From NCBI RefSeq assembly GCF_013032005.1, contig NZ_WQBE01000001.1, positions 186,001 to 250,000 on the forward strand: DNA of 64,000 bases. The letters are read 5' to 3'. The translations under genes were made by a program, and so were the position numbers. Below, one piece after another: positions 48,558 to 57,795 of this stretch. Within the stretch, counting starts at the first letter, position 1, and every line of letters begins with the position of its first letter. Below the pieces are notes generated by a model. The model had not been told where the DNA came from and did not search any database. It saw only the letters and a program-made list of their open reading frames with translations. This stretch comes from Ruegeria atlantica. Its GTDB lineage: Bacteria; Pseudomonadota; Alphaproteobacteria; Rhodobacterales; Rhodobacteraceae.

Positions 48558-49970
48558 TCAGTTCAAATCTTCCAGCAGGCGGCCATGCTGACGGGTTGCC
48601 TCGATGACTGCGCCAAAGGTTGTCATGCCACGGGCTTGCAGCATAGGCAGCATCTTGACCAGTGCTTGCGCTGTGGCGACAGCGTCGCCAAGGGCGGTGT
48701 GGCGCAGGTCGTGCGGAATGGCAATCTCTAACCTGTCACACAACGCATCCAGGGTGTGCTTGTCGCTGGCGCCGAACAGAACGGCAGATAGCAAAACGGT
48801 GTCGAGGATGGGGTGATCCCAGTCGACATCCATGCGTTTTGCATGGCGCCGCAGAAAGGCCATGTCGAAAGGCGCGTTATGGGCCACGATCACCGCATCC
48901 CGCGCGAATTGGTGGAACGTGCGCCCCGCCGCAGCAATATCCGGTGCGCCCTGAACCATGTGGTCGCTGATATGATGAACTTTGGTCGAAGCCGGCGGGA
49001 TCGGCATGCCAGGATCAACCAACATATCAAACCGCTCGCCCTGAACGATGCGTCCATTCACAACCCTGACCGCGCCGATCTGGACGATTTCGTCCTTGTG
49101 CGGCAGTAGTCCCGTGGTTTCGGTGTCAAACACCACAAAACACAGATCGCGAAGGGCGAGAGATTCGAACTCGCCCGCGACCGCGCTGTTCAGCAAGTCA
49201 AAGTCGTATACCAGTGGGCGCGCAGCCTCGGGTGCGATATTAGCGGCGCTTTCGTCGAATATCAGCAGATAGCCGGGCGCGTCGCCCAGCGGCTTCATGC
49301 GGGCGGAATAGGTTTGCGCGCCGTCGATGCTGGTCAGGGTGCAATCGACCTCAAGCCCGGTTTTTGACAGTTTCTCGTAGGCTTGTTGCAGTGGCACGGG
49401 TTGCAGGTATTCGTAAAGCGAGGCGTTCAAGCGGGGATGGGCGATTTGGGCCAGCACTCCGGCGGCCTGCCCATCGTACAGCACGATTTTGTGGGTGGGG
49501 CTGGCCAGCACCATCGCCACCGGAATCTCGGTCAGCAGGGCCGTCAGTCTTTGTTTTTCAGCAGACAGATGCGCAGTCTCAGCAGCCACGGCCTGAGCCA
49601 CATCCATGGTCTTGCCTGACAGCTGATCCGCCAACCCGGCTGCCGCTGGGGCCAGGTCGCCCAGATAACGCGCGGCCTGCATGTCCATATCCGTGCTGAC
49701 GCCCGCATGTGCGCGGGCGCGCAGCTGGGCCGATAGACGTTCGATGGGCTTTGCCACGTTGTCGTCAAACAGCAGCCAGACGGCAATGATCAAGGCGATG
49801 AAGCCGAAACCCATAAGGATTTCAGCCAGGATAAAAGCACTTGCTAACGCAGGATCAGCGACACGCAGATAGCTTACCCAAAGTGCCACAGAGCTAACGG
49901 CCAGTGCGCCCACTGCCATCAAGCAGAAGAACAGAAAAATTCGGACGCGCAGGCTTAGCCGGGTCAGCAT
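48558..49970 (-). CDS. Membrane-anchored HAMP-PAS-like DnaQ exonuclease
   Basis: 470 residues. Two N-terminal membrane helices (residues 9-33 and 44-68), a HAMP-like linker (69-~140), a PAS-like domain (~145-240; ASPTHKIVLYDGQAAGVLAQ), and a DEDDh 3'-5' exonuclease domain (276-~450) with FDTETTGL (D282, E284), HNAPFDMAFL and HTALGDA. Sensor-like front and epsilon-type exonuclease back are unusual. It follows a small membrane protein by one base and a DUF294 protein in the operon downstream of actP. A role in acetate signalling through a second messenger is conceivable; DNA or RNA substrate is unknown. Confidence 0.85.
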   Translation of the reverse strand: MLTRLSLRVRIFLFFCLMAVGALAVSSVALWVSYLRVADPALASAFILAEILMGFGFIALIIAVWLLFDDNVAKPIERLSAQLRARAHAGVSTDMDMQAARYLGDLAPAAAGLADQLSGKTMDVAQAVAAETAHLSAEKQRLTALLTEIPVAMVLASPTHKIVLYDGQAAGVLAQIAHPRLNASLYEYLQPVPLQQAYEKLSKTGLEVDCTLTSIDGAQTYSARMKPLGDAPGYLLIFDESAANIAPEAARPLVYDFDLLNSAVAGEFESLALRDLCFVVFDTETTGLLPHKDEIVQIGAVRVVNGRIVQGERFDMLVDPGMPIPPASTKVHHISDHMVQGAPDIAAAGRTFHQFARDAVIVAHNAPFDMAFLRRHAKRMDVDWDHPILDTVLLSAVLFGASDKHTLDALCDRLEIAIPHDLRHTALGDAVATAQALVKMLPMLQARGMTTFGAVIEATRQHGRLLEDLN

Positions 49971-49971
49971 G

Positions 49972-50490
49972 TTACACTCCGCAGGTGGCCTCGACTATGG
50001 GGTCCTCGGCGTTGACGGTCAGCCAGTCGGCATTCAGCAATTGGCCGTCGTCACCGAACTCGGCTCCATCGGCCAGGCTGGCACGGCTGTTGGTGGCGCA
50101 GTCGACGGCCACCGGCAGTTTCGAGATCGGGGACCAGCGACCGAAGAAATACATGTCCACAAGGCGTTGATCCGGCACCTGCTCGTTGGTCCGGACCGAG
50201 GCGGTGTCGATCGCGGCAAAGCGATTGACGAACGGTACGGCGTAGGTCCACGGGCGATAGAAGGCCCGGCTTTCAACCTCTTGCACGATTTCCATTTCTT
50301 CCGGCAGCGTTTCAGTGGTTCGGTCGTACCAGGAATACTCGCTGGCGATGGTCATGCCGATCATACCCAACCCAGCCGCGACCGGAGCGGCCCAGCGGGG
50401 CAGGCGGCCACCCGTCAGTTTGTTCACTCCCATCACCACACCTGCAAAGGCGATCCCTGCAAAGATGGTGCCGATCAGTTCCAGAAACAT
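49972..50490 (-). CDS. Uncharacterised membrane-anchored protein of the actP region
   Basis: 172 residues. A hydrophobic N-terminus (MFLELIGTIFAGIAFAGVVMGVNKLTG) and a second helix (WAAPVAAGLGMIGMTIASEY) are followed by a soluble C-terminal half (YRPWTYAVPFVNRFAAIDTASVRTNEQVPDQRLVDMYFFGRWSPISKLP). CCAGGAGAAAAAC precedes the ATG. It lies between the DUF294 gene and the exonuclease gene. Not recognised; conserved context suggests it works with them. Confidence 0.7.
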   Translation of the reverse strand: MFLELIGTIFAGIAFAGVVMGVNKLTGGRLPRWAAPVAAGLGMIGMTIASEYSWYDRTTETLPEEMEIVQEVESRAFYRPWTYAVPFVNRFAAIDTASVRTNEQVPDQRLVDMYFFGRWSPISKLPVAVDCATNSRASLADGAEFGDDGQLLNADWLTVNAEDPIVEATCGV

Positions 50491-50533
50491 GTTTTTCTCC
50501 TGGTTTAACGCTTTTGCGCCCGTTTGGGTCTGC

Positions 50534-52357
50534 CTAGTTCAGCATACCTTTGCCATGGCCCACCGCCGACTGCATTGTTTTTACGACGACAAAGGCGTCT
50601 CGCAGATGACTTCGCTCAAAGTCAGACAAAGTCGATGGTGGAAGATAGTTGTCGGGGTTTTTGCCGGATTTGACCAGCCTCACCTGATGTTCCAGCCGTG
50701 TTTCAGCGATCAAGTCATAGGCGTCCAGAATATCCCGCGCGCCCGAGGGGCTAAGAACCTGGGCCGCTTCGGCGGCTTTCAAGCGGGCGCGGGTATTGGC
50801 CTCGGGCAACTGACCCTGAAGGCTGTAGATGCGGGCCAGATCAACCACCGGCACAACGCCGTTATGTTTCAGATCAAGCGTGTTGCGATGTTCGCCCGAA
50901 CGGATGGTGGCAAAACCTCGTAACAGGCCGAGCGGGGGCGTGTGCTTTAGTGAATTGGAAATCATGTGCGCCACGAAGATCGAATTCGAGTTGGCTGCAG
51001 CCAGCGTGTCGGCTTGCAGATCCTCGAACAGCTCGAACGCGCCGCCGATGGGGCGCAGGTCGAACATGACCGAGGCCAGCATTTGCGCCTCGGGGTTCGG
51101 TTTGGCGATCCAGCCGTTGAAATAATCCCGCCATATCCGCACCGGCTGACACCAGCGGGGATTGGTCGCCATCATGTCGCCCGGGCAATAGAAATACCCG
51201 CAAGTGTCCAACCCGTCCGAAACATATTTTGCCAGTTCGCTGAAATAGGCCATGTCGCCGTCAGACATGTTGTCGTCCAGCATCAGGCAATTGTCCTGAT
51301 CCGATACGCCGGTCTGCTCTTGCCGCCCTTGCGAACCACAGGCTAGCCACAGATAAGGCACGGGCGGCGGGCCTAATTTCTTTTCTGCCAGTGCCAGCAG
51401 ACGGCGGGTCACAGTATCGGCGATGTCGGTGATCAGACGGGTAACGATCTCATGCCGGTTACCGCTGGCCACCAGCTGCACCAGAAGTTGAGGAATTTCA
51501 GCCGTGACCAGTGCCATTTCACCCGCAGAGTTGGCATGAGCGATCCGCCGAACCAGTTCGGCCGAGTTTACGGCCTGATAGTGGGTCAGATCGGTCTGCG
51601 TGACGATACCGACCAGCTTGCCGCCTTCACAGATCGGGATATGGCCGATCCCGCGCTCCATCATCACATGCAACACGTCCGATCCGATATCGGAGGGTGA
51701 AAGAGTGATGGGATCATGTGTCATGATCGCTGAAACGGGTGTTGTTTCGGGCATGTTGTCCGCCACGTATTTTCCGGCTACGTCCCGCAGCGTTGCGATG
51801 CCCAGCAGCGTGTCGTCTTGGGTCACGCACAGAGACGAGATATGGCGATCGCGCATCACCCGCGCGGCTTTTTGAACTTGCATGTCCGGAGGACAGGTGG
51901 CCGGGTTGTGGGCCATCAAAACGTCAATCGCGCTGGTGGCCAAGCTTTGCGGACCGGCACGTTCCCCGCGCGTACGGTTGAAGAAGTTGGCGACAACATC
52001 ATGGCCGTCGATCAGCCCGCGCACCACGTTGGGGGGCAGAACCATCAGAACGGACGGCGTATGCGTATGTGCATGGGTTGCAGCTTTGCCGTCCTTCAGA
52101 AGACCACGTTCCCCAAAGGAATTGCGCAGTCCCAGATGCGAAACGACAGCGCCGTTTTCATCCGTGATCTCAACCTGTCCTTCATAGATCACAAATATGC
52201 CGGGTAGGGTGTTTCCCAGCTCATACACGGGAAACCCTTCATCGACCTCCCACACCTCGATCTGGTTGGCCAGATCGTCCAGCGTGTCAGGCGGCAAGGC
52301 GTCATAGGGGTGTACGGATTTCAGAAACCGGGTGATCTGGTCATGGGACAGGGGCAT
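50534..52357 (-). CDS. cNMP-binding, CBS and DUF294 nucleotidyltransferase-like protein
   Basis: 607 residues. An N-terminal cyclic-nucleotide-binding domain (~1-130; VYELGNTLPGIFVIYEGQVEITDENG) is followed by two CBS domains (~150-275) and a DUF294 nucleotidyltransferase-like domain with the motif GSQGRQEQTGVSDQDNCLM (about residue 350), then DUF294_C. It resembles the regulator-like proteins that accompany ActP symporters. The ATG at 52357 has CAGGA eight bases upstream. An ATG at 52378 lies immediately after the actP terminator T-run. Probably a sensor that controls acetate uptake. Confidence 0.88.
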   Translation of the reverse strand: MPLSHDQITRFLKSVHPYDALPPDTLDDLANQIEVWEVDEGFPVYELGNTLPGIFVIYEGQVEITDENGAVVSHLGLRNSFGERGLLKDGKAATHAHTHTPSVLMVLPPNVVRGLIDGHDVVANFFNRTRGERAGPQSLATSAIDVLMAHNPATCPPDMQVQKAARVMRDRHISSLCVTQDDTLLGIATLRDVAGKYVADNMPETTPVSAIMTHDPITLSPSDIGSDVLHVMMERGIGHIPICEGGKLVGIVTQTDLTHYQAVNSAELVRRIAHANSAGEMALVTAEIPQLLVQLVASGNRHEIVTRLITDIADTVTRRLLALAEKKLGPPPVPYLWLACGSQGRQEQTGVSDQDNCLMLDDNMSDGDMAYFSELAKYVSDGLDTCGYFYCPGDMMATNPRWCQPVRIWRDYFNGWIAKPNPEAQMLASVMFDLRPIGGAFELFEDLQADTLAAANSNSIFVAHMISNSLKHTPPLGLLRGFATIRSGEHRNTLDLKHNGVVPVVDLARIYSLQGQLPEANTRARLKAAEAAQVLSPSGARDILDAYDLIAETRLEHQVRLVKSGKNPDNYLPPSTLSDFERSHLRDAFVVVKTMQSAVGHGKGMLN

Positions 52358-52381
52358 CAGACAATCCTGGGCTTCCATTTG

Positions 52382-52412
52382 AAAAATCCCGCCCGGTGGA
52401 ATGCCGGGCGGG
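52382..52412 (-). terminator. Terminator after actP
   Basis: On the minus strand CCCGCCCGG and CCGGGCGGG form a perfect 9-bp stem with a 7-nt loop, then ATTTTT. It sits 55 bp past the actP stop and 25 bp before the DUF294 start, so some read-through or a promoter inside the gap must serve the DUF294 gene. Confidence 0.8.
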
Positions 52413-52466
52413 AACAGTAGGTCGAAAGACGCGGCACACGGGTGTTATCCATATGCCGCATCATGC

Positions 52467-54251
52467 TCATTTATTCTGAGCTGCGCCAGCGCCACGGGGA
52501 ATGCGAACGCTTTCGACCAATTCCACGATCTCCTGCGGGGTCTCTTTGGTCATACCAGCGACCACGTAAGCGACACCGAAGTTGATCATCGCACCGATTG
52601 CACCGAACGAGGTCGACTTGATCGGACCCAGCAGCGGATCAGCATCGGTGAACGAGTTGGTGCCCGGAATGAACAGCCAGCCCTTGTGCAGGAAGATGTA
52701 GACCAGGGTCACGGTCAGACCAGCCAGCATACCAGCAACCGCGCCGGTGTTGTTGATGCGGGTCGAGAAGATCCCCATCATCAGCGCCGGGAAGATCGAG
52801 GCTGCCGCCAGACCGAAGGCCAAGGCCACAGTTTGCGCTGCAAAGCCCGGGGGGTTCAGACCCAGATAGGTTGCAACAACGATGGCCACGGCCATTGCGA
52901 TCCGCGCCGCCATAAGCTCTCCTTTTTCCGAGATCTGCGGGTTGATCGCGCCTTTGACAAGGTCGTGGGACACAGCCGACGAGATCGCCAGCAACAGACC
53001 CGCAGCGGTCGACAGAGCAGCCGCAAGACCACCGGCAGCGACCAGACCGATCACCCAACCTGGCAGGTTGGCGATCTCGGGGTTGGCCAAAACCAGGATG
53101 TCGCGGTTGAACTTGGTCAACTCGTTACCAACCCAGCCTTTTTCTTCGGCAAGCACCTGCATGTCTGCATTCTGATCGTTGTAGTACTGGATTTTACCGT
53201 CGCCGTTCTTGTCTTCCCAATCCAGCAGCCCGGTTTTCTGCCATGTCTGCATCCAATCATAACGCGGATCCGTGTCGATTTCCTCGACCGAAACGGCACC
53301 ACCTTCGATGCCACCATTGGGCCACATCATGTCGGTGATGTTCAGGCGGGCCATTGCGCCAACCGCAGGGGCGGTCAGATACAGCAGCGCGATGAAGACC
53401 AGCGTCCAGCCAGCCGACCAACGGGCGTCAGCCACGCGAGGCACGGTGAAAAAGCGCATGATCACGTGCGGCAGACCAGCAGTACCGATCATCAGCGACA
53501 GCGTGAACAACACCATGTTCAACGTGTTCGAATGGTGCGCTGTGTAGTCGGCAAAGCCCAGCTCGGTCACGATTGCGTCCAGCTTGGTCAGCAGAGGCTC
53601 ACCACTGGCGGTATCACTGAAAAGACCCAGCGCCGGAATCGGCGTGCCGGTCAGCTGCAGCGAGATAAAGATTGCCGGGATGGTATAGGCTGTGATCAGC
53701 ACGCAGTACTGAGCGACCTGAGTATAGGTCACACCCTTCATCCCTCCGAACACCGCGTAAGCAAACACGACACAGGCACCGATCAGCAGACCGGATGTGT
53801 TGGACACCTCGAGGAAGCGGCCAAAGGCCACGCCAACGCCGGTCATCTGACCGATTACGTAAGTCACAGAGGCCACGATCAGACAGATCACCGCAACGAT
53901 ACGTGCGGTCTGGCTGTAGAAGCGGTCGCCGATGAATTCCGATACTGTGTACTTGCCGAATTTACGCAAGTAAGGCGCAAGCAACAGTGCCAGCAGCACG
54001 TAGCCACCGGTCCACCCCATCAGGAAGGTCGAGTTGTCATAGCCGGTAAAGGCAATCAGACCCGCCATCGAGATGAACGAAGCCGCCGACATCCAGTCGG
54101 CCGCTGTTGCCATACCGTTGGTGACCGGGTGAACGCCGCGACCGGCGGCGTAAAATTCCGATGTGGAACCCGCCCGGGCCCAGATCGCGATGCCGATGTA
54201 CAGCGCAAAGGACGCGCCGACAAACAGCAGGTTGATAGTAAACTGGTCCAT
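52467..54251 (-). CDS. actP: Sodium:solute symporter, acetate permease (ActP/SSS family)
   Basis: 594 residues with ~13 membrane helices of the SSS family, including GIAIWARAGSTSEFYAAGRGVHPVTNGMATAADWMSAASFISMAG near the N-terminus. It is of the VC_2705 subfamily, distinguished by a long soluble loop (about residues 310-380) between helices. Na+-coupled uptake of acetate or other short carboxylates into the cytoplasm is expected. It lies 5 bp after the DUF4212 small subunit gene, its usual partner. Confidence 0.88.
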   Translation of the reverse strand: MDQFTINLLFVGASFALYIGIAIWARAGSTSEFYAAGRGVHPVTNGMATAADWMSAASFISMAGLIAFTGYDNSTFLMGWTGGYVLLALLLAPYLRKFGKYTVSEFIGDRFYSQTARIVAVICLIVASVTYVIGQMTGVGVAFGRFLEVSNTSGLLIGACVVFAYAVFGGMKGVTYTQVAQYCVLITAYTIPAIFISLQLTGTPIPALGLFSDTASGEPLLTKLDAIVTELGFADYTAHHSNTLNMVLFTLSLMIGTAGLPHVIMRFFTVPRVADARWSAGWTLVFIALLYLTAPAVGAMARLNITDMMWPNGGIEGGAVSVEEIDTDPRYDWMQTWQKTGLLDWEDKNGDGKIQYYNDQNADMQVLAEEKGWVGNELTKFNRDILVLANPEIANLPGWVIGLVAAGGLAAALSTAAGLLLAISSAVSHDLVKGAINPQISEKGELMAARIAMAVAIVVATYLGLNPPGFAAQTVALAFGLAAASIFPALMMGIFSTRINNTGAVAGMLAGLTVTLVYIFLHKGWLFIPGTNSFTDADPLLGPIKSTSFGAIGAMINFGVAYVVAGMTKETPQEIVELVESVRIPRGAGAAQNK

Positions 54252-54256
54252 GGGGT

Positions 54257-54541
54257 TTACTCCTCATCCACGCCGTATTCGGCGTCCAGCTTGTTCATGC
54301 GCCAGGCGTAGTTGAAGATCAGCACCAGAAAGACCAGGATTGATCCCTGCTGAGCGAACCAAAAGCCCAGATCGGTGCCGCCAACGGCGATACCGGACAG
54401 CAGCGGACGCAGCAGAATGCCGAATCCAAAAGACACCAGCGCCCAGATCACGAGGCTGATGTAGATGAGACGCAGGTTGGCCTGCCAATAGCCCTTGTCG
54501 GCCTCGGCAGCCTGCGCGGAGTTTGTTGATTGATCCGCCAT
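54257..54541 (-). CDS. DUF4212 small subunit of the sodium:solute symporter
   Basis: 94 residues with two membrane helices (LRLIYISLVIWALVSFGFGILL and LGFWFAQQGSILVFLVLIFNYAWRM). DUF4212 proteins are the small partner of VC_2705-type symporters. The tail MNKLDAEYGVDEE is typical. It precedes actP by 5 bp and opens the operon. The upstream gap (54542-54725) holds the promoter and the weak hairpin below. Confidence 0.88.
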   Translation of the reverse strand: MADQSTNSAQAAEADKGYWQANLRLIYISLVIWALVSFGFGILLRPLLSGIAVGGTDLGFWFAQQGSILVFLVLIFNYAWRMNKLDAEYGVDEE

Positions 54542-54697
54542 TGCGGGTTCCTCCTTCGCTTCCTCGTTGGGCGGCCCGTGCCCAACTCCTCCAGTGACTT
54601 GGGCCGCTTCTCGATTGTGCCTGGCACCAGCATGATGTCAGGCAAGACTCCTCTGGTCCGCCAAGGCGGGTCCATTGAAGTATTCTCTTGTTGGATC

Positions 54698-54716
54698 AAA
54701 GCCTTGGGGGGCTTTT
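54698..54716 (-). terminator. Weak terminator candidate after adk
   Basis: AAAGCC and GGCTTT flank a ~6-nt loop ten bases past the adk stop (minus strand). No clean T-run follows on that strand, so termination may be partial. Confidence 0.35.
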
Positions 54717-54725
54717 CTCCTCCCC

Positions 54726-55409
54726 TTAACTCATCGCGTGACCCACGATATTCTTGAGGTCGCTCGCGATGTCTTCGATCTTGCCCATTGCGTTAGTGCG
54801 TTGCAGAACACCGTGGGATTCATAGTAAGTGATCAGCGGCGCGGTTTGGGCGTGATAGGCAGCAAGGCGCGAGGCAACGGTTTCGGCGTTGTCGTCGGCG
54901 CGGCGTTTGAACTCGGTATAGCCGCATTTGTCGCATTTGCCTTCGACCGCGGGGACCTTGAACGTGTCATGAAATCCTTCACCGCAGCCTGCGCAGGTGT
55001 AGCGGCCCGAGATGCGGGTGACCATTTCGGCGTCTTCGACCTCAAGGCTGATTGCGGCGCTGATCTTCTGGCCGTTTTCCGACAGCAATCCGTCCAGCGC
55101 CTCGGCCTGCACGGTCGTGCGCGGGAAGCCGTCCAGAATGACACCTTTGGCGCAGTCCGGTTCATCCAGCCGGTCGCGCAAGATAGCGATGACGATCTCG
55201 TCGCTGACCAGATCGCCAGCTTCCATAACGGCCTTTGCAGCAAGTCCGGCCTCGGTCTCGGCGGCAACGGCGGCACGCAACAGGTCGCCGGTGCTGAGTT
55301 GTACAAGCCCGAACGTGTCTTCGAGCATCCGCGCCTGCGTGCCCTTCCCGGCGCCCGGAGGGCCGAGAAGGATCAGAACGGCGGGGGTGGTGGTCGTGGC
55401 AGCGTCCAT
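54726..55409 (-). CDS. adk: Adenylate kinase (zinc-LID type)
   Basis: 227 residues. P-loop GPPGAGKGTQA (about residue 18), NMP-binding STGDLLRAAV, GFPRTTVQAEAL and the LID with CAGC and CDKC (Zn-binding type) are present. It interconverts ATP + AMP and 2 ADP in the cytoplasm. A GTG directly precedes the ATG (GTGATG), and GAGG is 5 bases before the ATG, so 55409 is used. It follows acsA by 7 bp; AcsA produces AMP, so the coupling makes metabolic sense. Confidence 0.95.
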   Translation of the reverse strand: MDAATTTTPAVLILLGPPGAGKGTQARMLEDTFGLVQLSTGDLLRAAVAAETEAGLAAKAVMEAGDLVSDEIVIAILRDRLDEPDCAKGVILDGFPRTTVQAEALDGLLSENGQKISAAISLEVEDAEMVTRISGRYTCAGCGEGFHDTFKVPAVEGKCDKCGYTEFKRRADDNAETVASRLAAYHAQTAPLITYYESHGVLQRTNAMGKIEDIASDLKNIVGHAMS

Positions 55410-55416
55410 CACATCC

Positions 55417-57381
55417 TCACTTACTTGCGCGGTTTTCGATCAGATCTTCGACCACCGACGGATCGGCCAAGGTCGAAGTGTCACCCAGCGAGCCAAAGTC
55501 GTTTTCGGCGATCTTGCGCAGGATACGGCGCATGATTTTGCCGGAACGGGTCTTGGGCAGGCCGGGGGCCCATTGGATCACATCGGGGCTGGCAATCGGG
55601 CCAATTTCTGTGCGAACCCAAGTGCGCAGCTCTTTCAGAAGCTCATCCGAAGGCTCGCGATCGTTCATCAGAGTGACATAGCAATAGATGCCTTGCCCTT
55701 TGATATCATGGGGATAACCGACAACAGCAGCTTCGGCCACGGCGGCGTGCGCCACCAGCGCGCTTTCTACCTCGGCCGTACCCATACGGTGGCCCGAGAC
55801 ATTGATCACGTCATCGACACGGCCAGTGATCCAGTAGTCGCCATCCTCATCCCGGCGGCAACCGTCGCCCGTGAAGTAATAGCCTTTGTAGTCGGCAAAA
55901 TAGGTTTTCTCGAACCGCTCGTGATCGCCCCAGACGGTGCGCATCTGACCGGGCCAGCTGTCTTTGATGCACAGCACGCCCTCGACCCCGTTTCCTGTGA
56001 TTTCGACACCCGATTGCGGGTCAAGAACGACAGGCTGAATTCCAAAGAACGGTTTCATCGCCGAGCCGGGCTTCATCGCATGTGCGCCGGGCAGGGGGGT
56101 CATCAGGTGACCGCCGGTTTCGGTCTGCCACCATGTGTCGACGATGGGGCAATTGCCTTGGCCGACAACCTCGTTATACCAGTTCCACGCTTCGGGGTTG
56201 ATCGGTTCACCCACGGTGCCCAGCACTTTCAGATCGCTCAGATCGTGCTTTTCGACCCATTCGGTACCCTGTCCCATCAATGCGCGGATCGCCGTGGGGG
56301 CGGTATAGAACTGGTTTACTTTGTGCTTGGCGCAGACTTCCCAAAAACGGCCAGCGTCGGGATAGGTCGGCACGCCTTCGAACATCAGGGTCGTCGCACC
56401 ATTGGCCAGCGGGCCATAGACGATATAGCTGTGGCCGGTGACCCAGCCTACGTCTGCGGTACACCAATAGATGTCGCCATCGTGGTAATCGAAGGTGATC
56501 TGATGCGTCATGGCTGCGTAGACCAGATAGCCACCAGTGGTATGCACCACGCCTTTGGGCTGACCGGTTGAGCCGGAAGTATACAGGATGAACAAAGGGT
56601 CTTCGGCGTTCATCTCGGCGGGTGCGCAATAGTCATCCGCTTCAAGCGCCATTTCGTTGTAATCGAAATCGCGGCCGTCAACCCATGTGGTCTGGCCGCC
56701 GGTGCGCTTGACCACCAGACATTTCACGGTGTCTTTACAGTGCAGCAGAGCGGCATCCGCATTGGACTTAAGAGGGGTCTTGCGACCGCCGCGCGGGGCC
56801 TCATCCGCCGTGATAACCACCTTGGCATCGCAGCCGTTGATCCGCGCTGCCAGCGCGTCGGGCGAAAAGCCCGCGAAAACGATGGAATGGATCGCGCCAA
56901 TACGCGCACAGGCCAGCATCGCATAGGCTGCCTCGGGGATCATCGGCAGATAGATCACCACCCGGTCACCTTTGCGAACGCCCAGAGATTCCAGAATATT
57001 GGCCATTCGGCAGGTGCGGCGGTGCAGCTCGGCATAGGTTATGTGCTGGGCGTCGTCGTTCGGGTCGTCCGGCTCCCAGATGATCGCGGTCTGGTCGCCG
57101 CGTGTTTTCAGATGGCGGTCCAGACAGTTGGCTGCCACATTCAGTGTGCCGTCGGCATACCAGTTTATTCCAACCGAGCCGAAATCATAGCTGACATCTT
57201 TGACTTGTGTATACGGTTTGATCCAATCTACTCGCTTGCCTTGCTCATCCCAGAACGCCACAGGATTTTCGATCGAGGCGTTGTACATCTGGGTGTATGC
57301 GTCGGCATCGACATGGGCGCGGGCAACGGTTTCTGCGGATGGCGGATAGACCTTGGCATCTGCTTGAGCAGCGGTTGTCAT
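55417..57381 (-). CDS. acsA: Acetyl-CoA synthetase
   Basis: 654 residues of the ANL family. Motif [20 protein letters not shown] (about residue 258), the [10 protein letters not shown] motif and the C-terminal [23 protein letters not shown] hinge are visible. The acetylatable lysine is in [15 protein letters not shown]. It forms acetyl-CoA from acetate, ATP and CoA, releasing AMP and pyrophosphate. GGGAGGAGCC precedes the ATG at 57381. Together with actP upstream in the region it makes an acetate assimilation unit; adk follows 7 bp on. Confidence 0.95.
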   Translation of the reverse strand: MTTAAQADAKVYPPSAETVARAHVDADAYTQMYNASIENPVAFWDEQGKRVDWIKPYTQVKDVSYDFGSVGINWYADGTLNVAANCLDRHLKTRGDQTAIIWEPDDPNDDAQHITYAELHRRTCRMANILESLGVRKGDRVVIYLPMIPEAAYAMLACARIGAIHSIVFAGFSPDALAARINGCDAKVVITADEAPRGGRKTPLKSNADAALLHCKDTVKCLVVKRTGGQTTWVDGRDFDYNEMALEADDYCAPAEMNAEDPLFILYTSGSTGQPKGVVHTTGGYLVYAAMTHQITFDYHDGDIYWCTADVGWVTGHSYIVYGPLANGATTLMFEGVPTYPDAGRFWEVCAKHKVNQFYTAPTAIRALMGQGTEWVEKHDLSDLKVLGTVGEPINPEAWNWYNEVVGQGNCPIVDTWWQTETGGHLMTPLPGAHAMKPGSAMKPFFGIQPVVLDPQSGVEITGNGVEGVLCIKDSWPGQMRTVWGDHERFEKTYFADYKGYYFTGDGCRRDEDGDYWITGRVDDVINVSGHRMGTAEVESALVAHAAVAEAAVVGYPHDIKGQGIYCYVTLMNDREPSDELLKELRTWVRTEIGPIASPDVIQWAPGLPKTRSGKIMRRILRKIAENDFGSLGDTSTLADPSVVEDLIENRASK

Positions 57382-57795
57382 TCTGAGGCTCCTCCCTCTG
57401 GACTTTATTTCACTGGGCCAAATCTTGCCCGCGGAACGGGCGATGTCGACCCGTTTCCTCCCCACGTCAAATAATAAGCGAAACTGAAAACAATTAAATA
57501 AATTACCGATATCTTTAGATTTGTTTGTAAAGAAATTTTGTTAGCGTGCAAATAATAGTAAATAAAGCTACTATGAACTTCAAAAAAACAAATAAAAACA
57601 AATTAGTAAGTGTCATGAAATTTTGATTGGTGGATGCAGATGATCAACCGCAATTTTTGAATCTTGGATACACCTATTGGTTGTTAGCGCTGTCTTCTGG
57701 TGCTTGGTGAATTTGACCGGGGTTGGCACACATCAATGTTGGCGCTAGCTTTGATCGCAAGCGCTTGGAGAAGAAGCGCAACAAAGGGAGAATTC
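57382..57795. other. 414-bp AT-rich divergent gap between acsA and the TRAP operon
   Basis: 57470-57660 is unusually AT-rich for this genome, with A/T runs and only tiny unrelated ORFs. It must hold the acsA promoter (minus) and the dctP promoter (plus). No riboswitch, RNA gene or strong palindrome was recognised. Confidence 0.6.

Noticed and set aside
52401-54311. 636-residue plus-strand open frame opposite actP
   Set aside because: Its translation is rich in His, Arg, Gln and Asp with no domain, and it is the antisense shadow of the strongly supported symporter gene.
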